From Candidatus Colicola faecequi (GTDB lineage Bacteria; Bacteroidota; Bacteroidia; Bacteroidales; Paludibacteraceae), in the NCBI GenBank assembly GCA_018064985.1, contig JAGHUE010000031.1, positions 1-36,245 of the forward strand: a DNA stretch of 36,245 nt, read 5' to 3'. This document shows positions 7,942-17,151 of this stretch, one piece after another (the stretch's first letter is position 1; each line of letters opens with the position of its first letter). The position numbers were made by a program, and so were the translations under genes. The notes beneath the pieces are model-generated. The model was not told the DNA's origin. It did no database searches and saw only the letters and a list, made by a program, of their open reading frames with translations.

Positions 7942-8559
7942 ATGCCAGGATTAATTGGTAAAAAGATCGGTATGACATCGGTCTTCGGTGCTGACGGCAA
8001 GAACATTCCGTGCACCGTTATTGAATGTGGTCCTTGTGTTGTAACCCAGATCAAGACTGTAGAGACCGACGGCTATGCAGCAGTTCAGCTCGGCTTCCTC
8101 CCGAAGAGCGAGAAGCACACTAACAAAGCAGAAGCAGGTCACTTTGCAAAGGCAGGCGTACAACCGATGACCCACTTGGTTGAGTTCAGTGGTTTTGAAC
8201 AGGAGCTTCATCTCGGCGACACCATTACTGTCGACATGTTCAAAGAGAACTCATTCGTTGATGTAATCGGCACCTCTAAGGGTAAAGGTTTCCAAGGTGT
8301 AGTAAAGCGCCACGGTTTCGGCGGCGTAGGACAGGCAACCCACGGTCAGGATGACCGTCTTCGTGCACCGGGTTCTGTAGGTGCTTGTTCTTATCCTTCT
8401 CGTATTTTCCCGGGCCTCCGCATGGCAGGTCACATGGGTGACGAGCGCGTAACCGCACAAAACCTTCAGGTACTTAAAGTAATCCCTGAGTACAACCTTA
8501 TCATGGTTAAGGGCAGTATTCCAGGTTGTAAGAATTCAATTGTTTGCATCAATAAGTAA
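7942..8559 (+). CDS. rplC: 50S ribosomal protein L3
   Basis: This 205-residue uL3 is an early-assembling 50S protein that reaches towards the peptidyl transferase centre. The start [15 protein letters not shown] and the long loop containing [16 protein letters not shown] (about 133-148) are diagnostic; the glutamine of this loop is the usual methylation site. A 115-base structured gap precedes it and only 2 bases separate it from rplD, so the two are probably translated in a coupled way. Confidence 0.98.
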   Translation: MPGLIGKKIGMTSVFGADGKNIPCTVIECGPCVVTQIKTVETDGYAAVQLGFLPKSEKHTNKAEAGHFAKAGVQPMTHLVEFSGFEQELHLGDTITVDMFKENSFVDVIGTSKGKGFQGVVKRHGFGGVGQATHGQDDRLRAPGSVGACSYPSRIFPGLRMAGHMGDERVTAQNLQVLKVIPEYNLIMVKGSIPGCKNSIVCINK

Positions 8560-8561
8560 TT

Positions 8562-9191
8562 ATGGAACTCTCTATCAAAAACATCAAAGGTGAGGAGACC
8601 GGTAAGAAAATCGCTCTCAACGAGGCCATCTTCGGCATCGAACCTAACGATCACGCCATTTACTTGGATGTAAAGCAATTCATGGCAAACAACCGTCAGG
8701 GTACTCACAAAGCAAAGCAACGTTCTGAAATCGCAGGTTCTACCCGCAAGCTCGGTCGTCAGAAAGGCGGCGGTGGCGCACGTCCGGGTGATATCAAGTC
8801 TCCGGTACGCGTAGGCGGTGGCCGTATCTTCGGTCCGGTACCTCGCGACTACAGCTTCAAGCTCAACAAGAAGCTCAAGCAACTCGCACGTAAATCAGCT
8901 CTTTCGCTTCGCGCAAAGAACGACCAGATCATCGTTCTGGACGCTATCAATTTCGAAGCACCGAAGACCAAGACTTTCGTAGCAGCTCTCGAAGCACTGA
9001 AGCTTGCCGACAAGAAGGCACTCTTCGTAACCGCAGAGATCAACGAAAATCTCTTCCTCTCCGCTCGCAACATCCAGAAGGCTAACGTAATCAACGTTAA
9101 CGAGCTGAATACCTACGCAATTATGAACGCAGAGGCAGTAGTTCTCCTCCCGGAGACCGTCGCTGCAATCGAAGCAACTTTTAACGCATAA
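8562..9191 (+). CDS. rplD: 50S ribosomal protein L4
   Basis: This 209-residue uL4 lines the nascent-peptide exit tunnel through its extended loop ([25 protein letters not shown], given here only as the region at about residues 47-71). In E. coli L4 also represses the S10 operon. It starts 2 bases after rplC. Its final codons overlap the strong Shine-Dalgarno sequence of rplW. Confidence 0.97.
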   Translation: MELSIKNIKGEETGKKIALNEAIFGIEPNDHAIYLDVKQFMANNRQGTHKAKQRSEIAGSTRKLGRQKGGGGARPGDIKSPVRVGGGRIFGPVPRDYSFKLNKKLKQLARKSALSLRAKNDQIIVLDAINFEAPKTKTFVAALEALKLADKKALFVTAEINENLFLSARNIQKANVINVNELNTYAIMNAEAVVLLPETVAAIEATFNA

Positions 9192-9197
9192 GGAGGT
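9191..9197 (+). promoter_or_regulatory. Consensus Shine-Dalgarno of rplW
   Basis: AGGAGGT lies 7 bases before the rplW ATG, the ideal distance. Such sequences are rare in Bacteroidetes, and only rplF in this window has another of equal quality, at identical spacing. Confidence 0.85.
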
Positions 9198-9204
9198 CAA
9201 AGTT

Positions 9205-9495
9205 ATGGCAATTATCATCAAACCGATCGTTACTGAGAAAATGACCGAACTTGGCGAAAAGCTCAATCGCTACGGTTTTCAAGTAGAAAGAACTGCCAAC
9301 AAGGTTCAGATCAAGAAGGCAGTAGAAGAAATGTATAATGTAACGGTAGTTGAGGTTAATACCCTCATCGTAGCTCCGAAGTTGAAGCAGCGCTACACCA
9401 AGGGCGGTCTGATCACCGGCAAGAGCGCTTCTTACAAGAAGGCAATCGTAACCGTTGCAGAAGGTGAAACAATCGATTTTTATAGCAATATCTAA
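9205..9495 (+). CDS. rplW: 50S ribosomal protein L23
   Basis: This 96-residue uL23 sits at the exit of the peptide tunnel and is the docking point for trigger factor and the signal recognition particle. The sequence [13 protein letters not shown] at the start and [17 protein letters not shown] near the middle are family-typical. It has a perfect Shine-Dalgarno sequence, unlike its neighbours, and is followed after 5 bases by rplB. Confidence 0.97.
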   Translation: MAIIIKPIVTEKMTELGEKLNRYGFQVERTANKVQIKKAVEEMYNVTVVEVNTLIVAPKLKQRYTKGGLITGKSASYKKAIVTVAEGETIDFYSNI

Positions 9496-9500
9496 GCAAA

Positions 9501-10325
<825 letters not shown>

Positions 10326-10346
10326 CCTACTAAATTAGTGTAAATT

Positions 10347-10613
10347 ATGAGCCGTTCATTAAAAAAAGGACCTTTCATCAATCTGAAACTTGAGGAAAAA
10401 GTGATCGCTATGAACGAAAGCGGCAAGAAAGCTGTCGTTAAGACTTGGTCACGCGCCTCTATGATTTCTCCTGATTTCGTAGGTCATACTATCGCAGTTC
10501 ACAATGGTAACAAGTTTATCCCTGTTTACGTAACGGAAAACATGGTAGGTCACAAGCTCGGTGAGTTTGCTCCGACCCGTACGTTCCGTGGTCACTCGGG
10601 TAACCGCAAGTAA
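10347..10613 (+). CDS. rpsS: 30S ribosomal protein S19
   Basis: This 88-residue uS19 forms part of the 30S head with S13 and contacts A-site tRNA through its tail. It starts [11 protein letters not shown] and ends in [14 protein letters not shown], both hallmarks of the family. It lies 21 bases after rplB and 42 bases before rplV. Confidence 0.98.
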   Translation: MSRSLKKGPFINLKLEEKVIAMNESGKKAVVKTWSRASMISPDFVGHTIAVHNGNKFIPVYVTENMVGHKLGEFAPTRTFRGHSGNRK

Positions 10614-10655
10614 TCCATTGTATTATTCATTAACAAAATTAAAAAGATTAAGACA

Positions 10656-11054
10656 ATGGGTCAAAGAAAATATAAAGCAGCCGAAGCTCGCAAAGAAGCA
10701 CAGAAGACTCTGTACTTTGCAAAGCTCAACAACTGCCCGACTAGCCCCCGCAAGATGCGTCTGATAGCAGACATGATCCGCGGCAAGGAAGTCAACCTGG
10801 CACTTGGCGCACTCAAGTTCTCCACCAAGGAGGCTTCGCGCAAACTCTATACCCTTCTCAAATCTGCAATCGCCAACTGGGAGGTAAAGACCGGTAAGAA
10901 GGCAGATGAGGAGACTCTTTATGTAACGAATATCTACGTAGACGGCGCTGGTTCCCTCAAGCGTCTTCGCACCGCTCCTCAGGGTCGTGGATACCGTATT
11001 CGTAAGCGCTCGAATCACGTTACTGTATTTGTAGATACTAAAAAAGAAGACTAA
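10656..11054 (+). CDS. rplV: 50S ribosomal protein L22
   Basis: This 132-residue uL22 forms part of the exit-tunnel constriction opposite L4. The block [20 protein letters not shown] (about 29-48) is diagnostic, and the tunnel hairpin is at residues around 95-118 ([17 protein letters not shown]). The hairpin looks full length, with no deletion of the type linked to macrolide resistance. Five bases separate it from rpsC. Confidence 0.97.
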   Translation: MGQRKYKAAEARKEAQKTLYFAKLNNCPTSPRKMRLIADMIRGKEVNLALGALKFSTKEASRKLYTLLKSAIANWEVKTGKKADEETLYVTNIYVDGAGSLKRLRTAPQGRGYRIRKRSNHVTVFVDTKKED

Positions 11055-11059
11055 TCAAG

Positions 11060-11785
11060 ATGGGACAGAAAATTAATCCAATTAGTAACCGCCTCGGTAT
11101 TGTCCGCGGTTGGGATTCCAACTGGTTCGGCGGTAAGAACTACGGTGACACTATCCTCGAAGATAGCAAGATCAGAGAGTATCTGAATGCCCGTCTTGCA
11201 GAAGCTAGTATTTCCCGTATCGTTATCGAACGTACTCTTAAACTTGTAACTGTTACTGTCTGCACTGCTCGCCCCGGTTTCATCATCGGTAAGGGTGGAC
11301 ATGAAGTTGACAAACTGAAAGAGGAACTCAAGAAAATTACCAAGCAGGATGTTCAGATCAACATCTATGAGGTAAAGCGTCCTGAACTCGACGCAGTCAT
11401 CGTAGGTACGAAGATCGCTCGCCAGCTCGAAGGTAAGATTGCTTACCGTCGTGCAGTAAAGCAGGCAGTAGCTTCTACCATGCGCATGGGTGCCGAAGGT
11501 ATCAAGGTGCAGGTTTCTGGTCGTCTCAACGGTGCTGAAATGGCCCGTAAGGAGATGTACAAGGAAGGCCGTACTCCGCTTCACACTCTCCGTGCTGACA
11601 TCGACTATTGCGAGACCCCGGCAATCACCAAGGTAGGCGCAATCGGTGTAAAGGTATGGATCTGCCGCGGCGAAGTATATGGCAAGAAAGATCTTGCTCC
11701 TAACTTCTCGCAGAAGCAGGAGGCTCCGCGCGGCGAGCATCGCCAGGGCGGTGAAAGAAAAGGTTTCCGCAGAAACAAAAAGTAA
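11060..11785 (+). CDS. rpsC: 30S ribosomal protein S3
   Basis: This 241-residue uS3 lies at the mRNA entry channel and contributes to helicase activity there. It starts [13 protein letters not shown] and contains a KH domain with the GKGG loop at residues 77-80. The C-terminus ends in a basic, Gly-rich extension (about 215-241) that is longer than in E. coli. Confidence 0.98.
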   Translation: MGQKINPISNRLGIVRGWDSNWFGGKNYGDTILEDSKIREYLNARLAEASISRIVIERTLKLVTVTVCTARPGFIIGKGGHEVDKLKEELKKITKQDVQINIYEVKRPELDAVIVGTKIARQLEGKIAYRRAVKQAVASTMRMGAEGIKVQVSGRLNGAEMARKEMYKEGRTPLHTLRADIDYCETPAITKVGAIGVKVWICRGEVYGKKDLAPNFSQKQEAPRGEHRQGGERKGFRRNKK

Positions 11786-11824
11786 TCCTTTAATTGTTGA
11801 ACTTTTTAAAGTAGACTAGTAATT

Positions 11825-12256
11825 ATGTTACAACCAAAGAAAACAAAATTCCGTCGCCAGCAAAAGGGCCGCATTAAAGGTAATGCGCAGCGTGGCTGCG
11901 AATTGGCTTTCGGTGATTTCGGTATCAAGTCTCTCGGTACCATTTGGCTCACCGGTCGCCAGATCGAAGCTGCCCGTATCGCTGTAACGCGTCATATGCA
12001 ACGTCAAGGCCATGTTTGGATTCGTGTATTCCCGGACAAGCCAATCACCAAGAAGCCTCTTGATGTACGTATGGGTAAAGGTAAAGGTAACCCAGAAGGT
12101 TTCGTAGTACCTTTGGAGCCCGGTCGTATCATCTTCGAGATCGATGGTGTTCCGTTTGATGTAGCAAAGGAGGCTCTCCGTCTCGCCGCTCAGAAACTTC
12201 CTATCACAACTAAGTTCGTCGTACGTCGCGACTATGATCCAACCCAAAATGCTTAA
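11825..12256 (+). CDS. rplP: 50S ribosomal protein L16
   Basis: This 143-residue uL16 helps place the A-site tRNA on the 50S subunit and is a late-assembly protein. It starts [16 protein letters not shown] and contains [20 protein letters not shown] and [16 protein letters not shown], both strongly conserved. It lies 39 bases after rpsC. Confidence 0.98.
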   Translation: MLQPKKTKFRRQQKGRIKGNAQRGCELAFGDFGIKSLGTIWLTGRQIEAARIAVTRHMQRQGHVWIRVFPDKPITKKPLDVRMGKGKGNPEGFVVPLEPGRIIFEIDGVPFDVAKEALRLAAQKLPITTKFVVRRDYDPTQNA

Positions 12257-12264
12257 TTAAGATT

Positions 12265-12459
12265 ATGAAAGCAAAAGAAATTAAAGAATTAACTACTGCT
12301 GAAATTGCTGAGCGCCTCGATGCTGAAAAGGCAAAGCTCAACAACATGAAGCTCAACCACACAATTTCTCCGCTCGACAATCCGCTGCAGATTAGGGAGG
12401 CTCGCAAGACCATCGCACGTCTCGCAACGGAACTTCGTCAGAGAGAATTAACCAAGTAA
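12265..12459 (+). CDS. rpmC: 50S ribosomal protein L29
   Basis: This 64-residue uL29 is a two-helix protein near the tunnel exit beside L23. The opening [18 protein letters not shown] and the C-terminal [18 protein letters not shown] are typical. It is 8 bases after rplP and 14 before rpsQ. Confidence 0.97.
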   Translation: MKAKEIKELTTAEIAERLDAEKAKLNNMKLNHTISPLDNPLQIREARKTIARLATELRQRELTK

Positions 12460-12473
12460 AAATTGATTGTCTC

Positions 12474-12728
12474 ATGGAAAGAAACTTAAGAAAAGAAAGA
12501 GTGGGAGTTGTTACCAGCAATAAGATGGACAAGACTATCGTAGTTGCTGTAAAATGGAAAGAGAAACACCCCATGTATGGTAAGTTTGTCAACAAGACAA
12601 AGAAATACCACGCTCATGACGAGGAGAACACTTGCGGCATCGGTGATACCGTACGCATCATGGAGACCCGTCCGCAGAGCAAAACCAAACGTTGGCGTTT
12701 AACTCAAATTATTGAAAGGGCTAAGTAA
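12474..12728 (+). CDS. rpsQ: 30S ribosomal protein S17
   Basis: This 84-residue uS17 is a primary 16S rRNA-binding protein with an OB fold. It starts [21 protein letters not shown] and contains the conserved [19 protein letters not shown] block. Two bases separate it from rplN. Confidence 0.98.
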   Translation: MERNLRKERVGVVTSNKMDKTIVVAVKWKEKHPMYGKFVNKTKKYHAHDEENTCGIGDTVRIMETRPQSKTKRWRLTQIIERAK

Positions 12729-12730
12729 TT

Positions 12731-13096
12731 ATGATACAGACTGAATCTCGTCTTGTTGTCGCTGACAACAGTGGTGCAAAGGAATGCCTCTGCATCCATG
12801 TACTTGGCGGTACCGGCAAGCGTTATGCTACCCTCGGTGATACCATCGTAGTTGCTGTAAAGTCGGTAATTCCTTCTTCTGATATGAAGAACGGTACCGT
12901 AAGCCGTGCAATCGTCGTTCGCGTAAAGAAGGAAGTTCGTCGTCCGGACGGCTCTTACATCCGCTTCGATGACAACGCTTGTGTCCTGATCAATAACGCA
13001 GGTGAACTCCGCGGCAGCCGTATCTTCGGCCCTGTTGCTCGTGAGCTCCGCGCTACCAACATGAAAATTATCTCTCTTGCACCGGAAGTGCTCTAA
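12731..13096 (+). CDS. rplN: 50S ribosomal protein L14
   Basis: This 121-residue uL14 forms intersubunit bridges with 16S rRNA and is the docking site for the silencing factor RsfS. It starts [18 protein letters not shown], and ends in [23 protein letters not shown], both diagnostic. It is the first gene of the spc part of the cluster, with no separate promoter visible. Confidence 0.98.
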   Translation: MIQTESRLVVADNSGAKECLCIHVLGGTGKRYATLGDTIVVAVKSVIPSSDMKNGTVSRAIVVRVKKEVRRPDGSYIRFDDNACVLINNAGELRGSRIFGPVARELRATNMKIISLAPEVL

Positions 13097-13126
13097 TCGT
13101 TTCACTCTAAAAATCTAACAAAAGCA

Positions 13127-13435
13127 ATGGCTAAGTTACATATCAAAAAAGGTGATACCGTTTACGTAAACGCAGGTGCAAGCAAGGGCCAGACCGGTAA
13201 GGTACTTGAGGTCCTGGTAGCAGAGAACCGCGCTATCGTAGAAGGCGTAAACCTGGTTTCTAAGTCTCAGAAGCCGAACGCAAAGAACCCTCAGGGTGGT
13301 ATTGTTAAACAAGAGGCTCCTATCCACATCTCCAATCTCAACGTTGTTGAGGACGGCAAGCCGGTACGTGTAGGCCGCGTAGTGAAGGAAGGTAAGCTCG
13401 TACGTGTTTCTAAAAAAACAGGTAAAGAACTTTAA
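13127..13435 (+). CDS. rplX: 50S ribosomal protein L24
   Basis: This 102-residue uL24 initiates 50S assembly. A KOW motif near the N-terminus ([20 protein letters not shown], residues 7-26) and the segment [18 protein letters not shown] identify it. It lies 30 bases after rplN and 5 before rplE. Confidence 0.97.
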   Translation: MAKLHIKKGDTVYVNAGASKGQTGKVLEVLVAENRAIVEGVNLVSKSQKPNAKNPQGGIVKQEAPIHISNLNVVEDGKPVRVGRVVKEGKLVRVSKKTGKEL

Positions 13436-13440
13436 TCAAA

Positions 13441-13983
13441 ATGAATACAGCAAGTCTTAAGCAAGATTACAAAGAACGTATCGTTCCGATCTTGATGAAA
13501 GAGTTCGGTTACACTACTGTAATGCAGTGCCCGAAGCTCGAGAAAATTGTCCTCAATCAGGGATTGGGTATCGCTGTAGCCGATAAGAAGATTATCGATG
13601 TAGCTCTTCAGGAGATGACTGCCATCACCGGCCAGAAGGCTGTGGCACCCGATTCGAAGAAGGATATCGCTAACTTCCATGTTCGTAAGAAGATGCCTAT
13701 TGGTGTACGTGTTACCCTCCGTGGCGAGCGTATGTACGAGTTCCTTGAGCGTCTCGTTCGCGTAGCTCTTCCTCGTATCCGCGACTTCAAGGGTATCGAG
13801 AACAAGCTTGACGGCCGTGGCAACTATACCCTCGGTATCCAGGAGCAGATCATCTTCCCTGAAATCAACATCGATAACATCACCAAATTGCTGGGTATGA
13901 ACATTACGTTCGTTACCACCGCGAATACTGATGAAGAGGGCTTTGCTCTCCTTCGCGAATTTGGTTTACCTTTTAAAAAGTAA
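13441..13983 (+). CDS. rplE: 50S ribosomal protein L5
   Basis: This 180-residue uL5 binds 5S rRNA and contacts P-site tRNA and S13. The sequences KIVLNQGLG and [10 protein letters not shown] are characteristic, and the length is normal. It is followed after 6 bases by rpsN. Confidence 0.98.
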   Translation: MNTASLKQDYKERIVPILMKEFGYTTVMQCPKLEKIVLNQGLGIAVADKKIIDVALQEMTAITGQKAVAPDSKKDIANFHVRKKMPIGVRVTLRGERMYEFLERLVRVALPRIRDFKGIENKLDGRGNYTLGIQEQIIFPEINIDNITKLLGMNITFVTTANTDEEGFALLREFGLPFKK

Positions 13984-13989
13984 TACATC

Positions 13990-14259
13990 ATGGCAAAGGA
14001 ATCAATGAAAGCCCGCGAGGTAAAGCGTGCAAAGCTCTGCGCTAAGTATGCAGAAAAGCGCGCTCAGCTCCTCAAGGATGGTGACTACGAAGGTCTCCAG
14101 CTCCTGCCTAAGAACGCTTCTCCAGTTCGTCTCCACAACCGCTGCAAGATTACCGGTCGTCCGAAAGGCTATATGCGCGTATTCGGTTTGAGCCGTATCC
14201 AGTTCCGTGAGATGGCTTCTAAGGGTCTTATCCCTGGCGTAAAGAAGGCAAGTTGGTAA
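13990..14259 (+). CDS. rpsN: 30S ribosomal protein S14, zinc-free form
   Basis: This 89-residue uS14 is the long, zinc-independent form. It starts [16 protein letters not shown] and ends [14 protein letters not shown]. It has only isolated cysteines (residues 17 and 52) and no CxxC pairs, unlike the about 61-residue zinc-binding form. It is followed by an unusually large and structured 244-base gap before rpsH. Confidence 0.97.
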   Translation: MAKESMKAREVKRAKLCAKYAEKRAQLLKDGDYEGLQLLPKNASPVRLHNRCKITGRPKGYMRVFGLSRIQFREMASKGLIPGVKKASW

Positions 14260-14271
14260 ATTAACGAAAAA

Positions 14272-14306
14272 TCCGCATTTGGCTGACAAAATCAGCCAAA
14301 TGCGGA
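14272..14306 (+). promoter_or_regulatory. Perfect 15-bp hairpin between rpsN and rpsH
   Basis: Bases 14272-14286 pair perfectly with 14292-14306 around the loop CAAAA. No U-run follows, so it is not a standard intrinsic terminator. It could be an RNA processing or stabilising site, or part of the regulatory region described in the next entry. Confidence 0.75.
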
Positions 14307-14395
14307 CAAATCTCCTTTCTGCAGTGTATTTTTGCTGATTTGGCCCGATTATTGAAGGTTGAAAAGTGTAAGAATAATAGTGCGGAAATGGCAGA

Positions 14396-14490
14396 ATAGT
14401 GTCAGTTCGGCACTATCTTGGTGTGAAAGTTGGCCGTATTAAGACGGCAGCTGAATATAAGTTTAATAAATATTGTCCCGACAGGCGGGA
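14396..14490 (+). promoter_or_regulatory. Multi-hairpin leader of rpsH
   Basis: Three more hairpins lie in the same gap: ATAGTGTC (14396-14403) with GGCACTAT (14409-14416); GCCGT (14433-14437) with ACGGC (14444-14448); TCCCG (14476-14480) with CGGGA (14486-14490). The last ends 13 bases before the rpsH start. In E. coli S8 is the repressor of the spc operon, so this may be an S8-responsive or other leader; that is inference. Confidence 0.5.
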
Positions 14491-14503
14491 TCAATTTAGT
14501 TTT

Positions 14504-14899
14504 ATGACAGATCCAATCGCAGATTATCTGACTCGACTCAGAAATGCAATCAAAGCTGGTCATCGCGTTGTTGAAGTGCCGGCATCGAATCTGAAGAAAG
14601 AGATCACTCGAATCTTGTTCGAGAAGGGTTATATCCTTTCTTACAAGTTCGTAGAGGATGGCCCTCAAGGCACTATCAAGATTGCCTTGAAGTATGATCC
14701 GGTTAACAAAGTTAACGCCATCAAGTCTTTAACCCGTGTATCTACCCCAGGTCTTCGTCAGTATGTAGGTTATCGTGAGATGCCGCGCGTACTCAACGGC
14801 CTCGGTATCGCTATCCTTTCTACTTCTAAGGGTGTGATGACCAACAAAGAGGCTCTCGGCCAGAAGCTTGGCGGTGAAGTTATTTGCTACGTATATTAA
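14504..14899 (+). CDS. rpsH: 30S ribosomal protein S8
   Basis: This 131-residue uS8 binds the central domain of 16S rRNA and is the spc-operon repressor in E. coli. It starts MTDPIADYLTRLRNA and ends in GGEVICYVY. I chose ATG 14504 for normal family length; an upstream in-frame GTG at 14399 would add 35 unrelated residues and covers the leader hairpins. It is followed by the rplF Shine-Dalgarno sequence. Confidence 0.97.
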   Translation: MTDPIADYLTRLRNAIKAGHRVVEVPASNLKKEITRILFEKGYILSYKFVEDGPQGTIKIALKYDPVNKVNAIKSLTRVSTPGLRQYVGYREMPRVLNGLGIAILSTSKGVMTNKEALGQKLGGEVICYVY

Positions 14900-14900
14900 T

Positions 14901-14907
14901 AGGAGGT
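14901..14907 (+). promoter_or_regulatory. Consensus Shine-Dalgarno of rplF
   Basis: AGGAGGT lies 7 bases before the rplF ATG, the same sequence and distance as at rplW. Other starts in this cluster have only A-rich leaders. Confidence 0.85.
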
Positions 14908-14914
14908 TACAAGT

Positions 14915-15469
14915 ATGTCAAGAATTGGTAAATTGCCTATCGCTATTCCTGCTGGTGTAACTGTTACTGTTGATGCAGAAAACGTAGTTACCGTAAAAGG
15001 TCCGAAGGGAACCCTCATTCAGGCTGTAAATCCCCTTATTTCCGTAAATGTAGAAGGCGCAGTTTGCACCATAACTCGTCCGAACGACGAAAAGGAAGCT
15101 CGTTCTCTCCATGGTCTTTATCGTGCACTCATCCACAACATGGTTGTTGGTGTATCTGAAGGCTACAAGAAGACCCTCGAGCTCGTCGGTGTAGGTTACC
15201 GTGTAGAAAATCAGGGTAATCTTCTGCAGTTTGCTCTCGGCTATACTCACCCGATTTATCTCATGCTTCCGGCAGAGGTAAAGGTTGAGACCAAGTCTGA
15301 GCGTAACCAGAACCCTCTCGTAATCCTCGAATCTGCAGACAAGCAGCTCCTTGGCCAGATTTGCGCTAAGATCCGCTCGTTCCGCAAGCCTGAACCGTAT
15401 AAGGGTAAGGGTGTTAAGTTCCAGGGTGAAATTATTCGTCGTAAAGCTGGTAAGTCGGCTGGTAAGTAA
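14915..15469 (+). CDS. rplF: 50S ribosomal protein L6
   Basis: This 184-residue uL6 lies near the factor-binding site and the sarcin-ricin loop. It starts MSRIGKLPIAIPAGV and contains the C-terminal signature PEPYKGKGVKFQGEIIRRKAG. It has a consensus Shine-Dalgarno sequence, unlike most neighbours. It is 20 bases before rplR. Confidence 0.98.
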   Translation: MSRIGKLPIAIPAGVTVTVDAENVVTVKGPKGTLIQAVNPLISVNVEGAVCTITRPNDEKEARSLHGLYRALIHNMVVGVSEGYKKTLELVGVGYRVENQGNLLQFALGYTHPIYLMLPAEVKVETKSERNQNPLVILESADKQLLGQICAKIRSFRKPEPYKGKGVKFQGEIIRRKAGKSAGK

Positions 15470-15489
15470 TTTTTAATCAGTAAATTATT

Positions 15490-15834
15490 ATGAATCAGAA
15501 AATAGAAAGAAGACTTAAGATTAAGGCTCATATCCGTACTATCGTAAGTGGTACCGCTGAGCGTCCGCGTCTCACTGTATTCCGCTCTAACAGCCAGATC
15601 TACGCACAGGTAATCGACGACACTAAGGGTGTAACGCTTGCATCTGCATCTTCTCTGGCTATCAAAGATCAAATTACCAAAACTGAGAAAGCCGCTCTCG
15701 TTGGCAAGGCAGTAGCAGAGGCTGCTATCAAGGCCGGCGTTACCGCAGTCGTATTCGACCGTAACGGTTATCTCTATCATGGTCGTGTTAAACAACTTGC
15801 TGATGCCGCTCGCGAAGCTGGCCTCAACTTCTAA
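15490..15834 (+). CDS. rplR: 50S ribosomal protein L18
   Basis: This 114-residue uL18 binds 5S rRNA with L5. The block [20 protein letters not shown] and the end [25 protein letters not shown] are diagnostic. Three bases separate its stop from the chosen rpsE start. Confidence 0.98.
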   Translation: MNQKIERRLKIKAHIRTIVSGTAERPRLTVFRSNSQIYAQVIDDTKGVTLASASSLAIKDQITKTEKAALVGKAVAEAAIKAGVTAVVFDRNGYLYHGRVKQLADAAREAGLNF

Positions 15835-15837
15835 TAA

Positions 15838-16356
15838 ATGGTGAATAATATGAATAGAGTTAAAACCACAAATGACCTGGAGCTCCAGGAGCGCCTCGTT
15901 GCTGTAAACCGTGTAACGAAAGTTACCAAAGGTGGTCGTACTTTCACGTTTGCAGCCATTGTAGTAGTTGGTAACGGCAACGGTATCGTAGGCTGGGGCC
16001 TCGGTAAGGCAGGTGAAGTTACTGCAGCTATCTCTAAGGGTACTGAGTCTGCAAAGAAGAACCTCATTCAGGTTCCGGTACTCAACGGTACTATTCCTCA
16101 CGAGCAGACCGCTAAGTTCGGTGGCGCTCAGGTTCTCCTGAAGCCGGCTTCTCACGGTACCGGTGTAAAGGCAGGTGGTGCTATGCGTGCCGTACTCGAG
16201 TCTGTAGGTGTAACCGACGTGTTGGCAAAGTCTAAGGGTTCTTCTAACCCTCACAACCTCGTTAAGGCTACTATCGAAGCTCTCGGTGAGCTCCGTGACG
16301 CTAAGATGGTTGCTGCTAACCGTGGCGTAAGCCTCTCTACTGTGTTCAATGGTTAA
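15838..16356 (+). CDS. rpsE: 30S ribosomal protein S5
   Basis: This 172-residue uS5 affects decoding accuracy and lies at the mRNA entry channel. The double-stranded RNA-binding-like motif [19 protein letters not shown] and the C-terminal [16 protein letters not shown] are typical. The start may be ATG 15838 or ATG 15850; the first leaves only 3 bases after rplR and is preferred. Confidence 0.96.
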   Translation: MVNNMNRVKTTNDLELQERLVAVNRVTKVTKGGRTFTFAAIVVVGNGNGIVGWGLGKAGEVTAAISKGTESAKKNLIQVPVLNGTIPHEQTAKFGGAQVLLKPASHGTGVKAGGAMRAVLESVGVTDVLAKSKGSSNPHNLVKATIEALGELRDAKMVAANRGVSLSTVFNG

Positions 16357-16397
16357 TGCAAACGAATCAACAATAATTTTATTAAATTGTACAAATT

Positions 16398-16574
16398 ATG
16401 GCAACTATTAAATTAATGCAGGTTCGCAGCATCATCAAGGCTCCAAAGAACCAGAAGCTCATTATGGAGGCTCTCGGCTTCAAGCACATGAATCAGGTGG
16501 TTGAGCACGAAGCTACCCCGTCCATCCTTGGTATGGCAAACAAGGTAAAGCACCTTGTAAAAGTAATTGATTAA
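16398..16574 (+). CDS. rpmD: 50S ribosomal protein L30
   Basis: This 58-residue uL30 starts MATIKLMQVRSIIKAPKNQK and ends VKHLVKVID. The motif RSxIxxPKxQ and the alternation of strand and helix match the family, and the rpsE-rpmD-rplO order is universal in bacteria. It lies 41 bases after rpsE. Confidence 0.96.
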   Translation: MATIKLMQVRSIIKAPKNQKLIMEALGFKHMNQVVEHEATPSILGMANKVKHLVKVID

Positions 16575-16583
16575 TTAATCGAC

Positions 16584-16620
16584 GCATCTCGGGCGATAGG
16601 GCTATCCGAGTCCGAGATGC
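16584..16620 (+). promoter_or_regulatory. Hairpin between rpmD and rplO
   Basis: GCATCTCGG (16584-16592) pairs perfectly with CCGAGATGC (16612-16620), enclosing a small GATA/TATC stem. It fills most of the 62-base gap and ends 16 bases before rplO. With no U-tail it is more likely an RNA regulatory or processing element than a terminator. Confidence 0.65.
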
Positions 16621-16636
16621 CTTAAATATTTGTAAA

Positions 16637-17083
16637 ATGGAACTTTATAATCTCACTCCAGCCGCAGGCTCTACTCACTCAGAAAAACGTATCGGTCGTG
16701 GTGCCGGTTCCGGTAAGGGTGGTACTTCTACCCGCGGTCACAAGGGTGCTAAGTCTCGCTCCGGTTATTCTAAGAAGATCGGCTTTGAAGGTGGTCAGAT
16801 GCCTATTCAGCGTCGTCTTCCGAAGTTTGGCTTCAAGAATATCAACCATGTTGAGTACAAGGCTATCAACCTTTCTACTATCCAGGCTCTCGCTGAAGGC
16901 CTCAACGTAGAGAAGATTGGTCTTGCAGAACTTCAGGCTGCAGGTTTCGTTAACAAGACCGCTCTTGTTAAGATTCTCGGCAATGGTACTCTTACCGCAA
17001 AGGTAACCGTAGAGGCTCATGCTTTCTCGAAAACTGCAGAGGCTGCTATCGTAGCAGCTGGCGGTCAGGCCGTAAAACTCTAA
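16637..17083 (+). CDS. rplO: 50S ribosomal protein L15
   Basis: This 148-residue uL15 is an assembly protein of the 50S subunit. It begins MELYNLTPAAGSTHSEKRIG and has the Gly-rich RGAGSGKGGTSTRGHKGAKS segment and GGQMPIQRRLPKFGF. It precedes secY by 68 bases, as in most bacteria. Confidence 0.98.
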   Translation: MELYNLTPAAGSTHSEKRIGRGAGSGKGGTSTRGHKGAKSRSGYSKKIGFEGGQMPIQRRLPKFGFKNINHVEYKAINLSTIQALAEGLNVEKIGLAELQAAGFVNKTALVKILGNGTLTAKVTVEAHAFSKTAEAAIVAAGGQAVKL

Positions 17084-17151
17084 TAAGTTTTATGAGTACC
17101 TTCCGCTGAAAGTTTTCGGCGACTTAGGTCTCTGTTAAACCCCAAGATTTT

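Noticed and set aside
14327-14334. TATTTTTG as an internal promoter before rpsH
   Set aside because: There is no TTTG-like element 19-21 bases upstream, so the match is probably chance.
14399-14503. In-frame GTG extension of S8
   Set aside because: It adds 35 residues unlike S8 and covers the leader hairpins; ATG 14504 gives the normal length.
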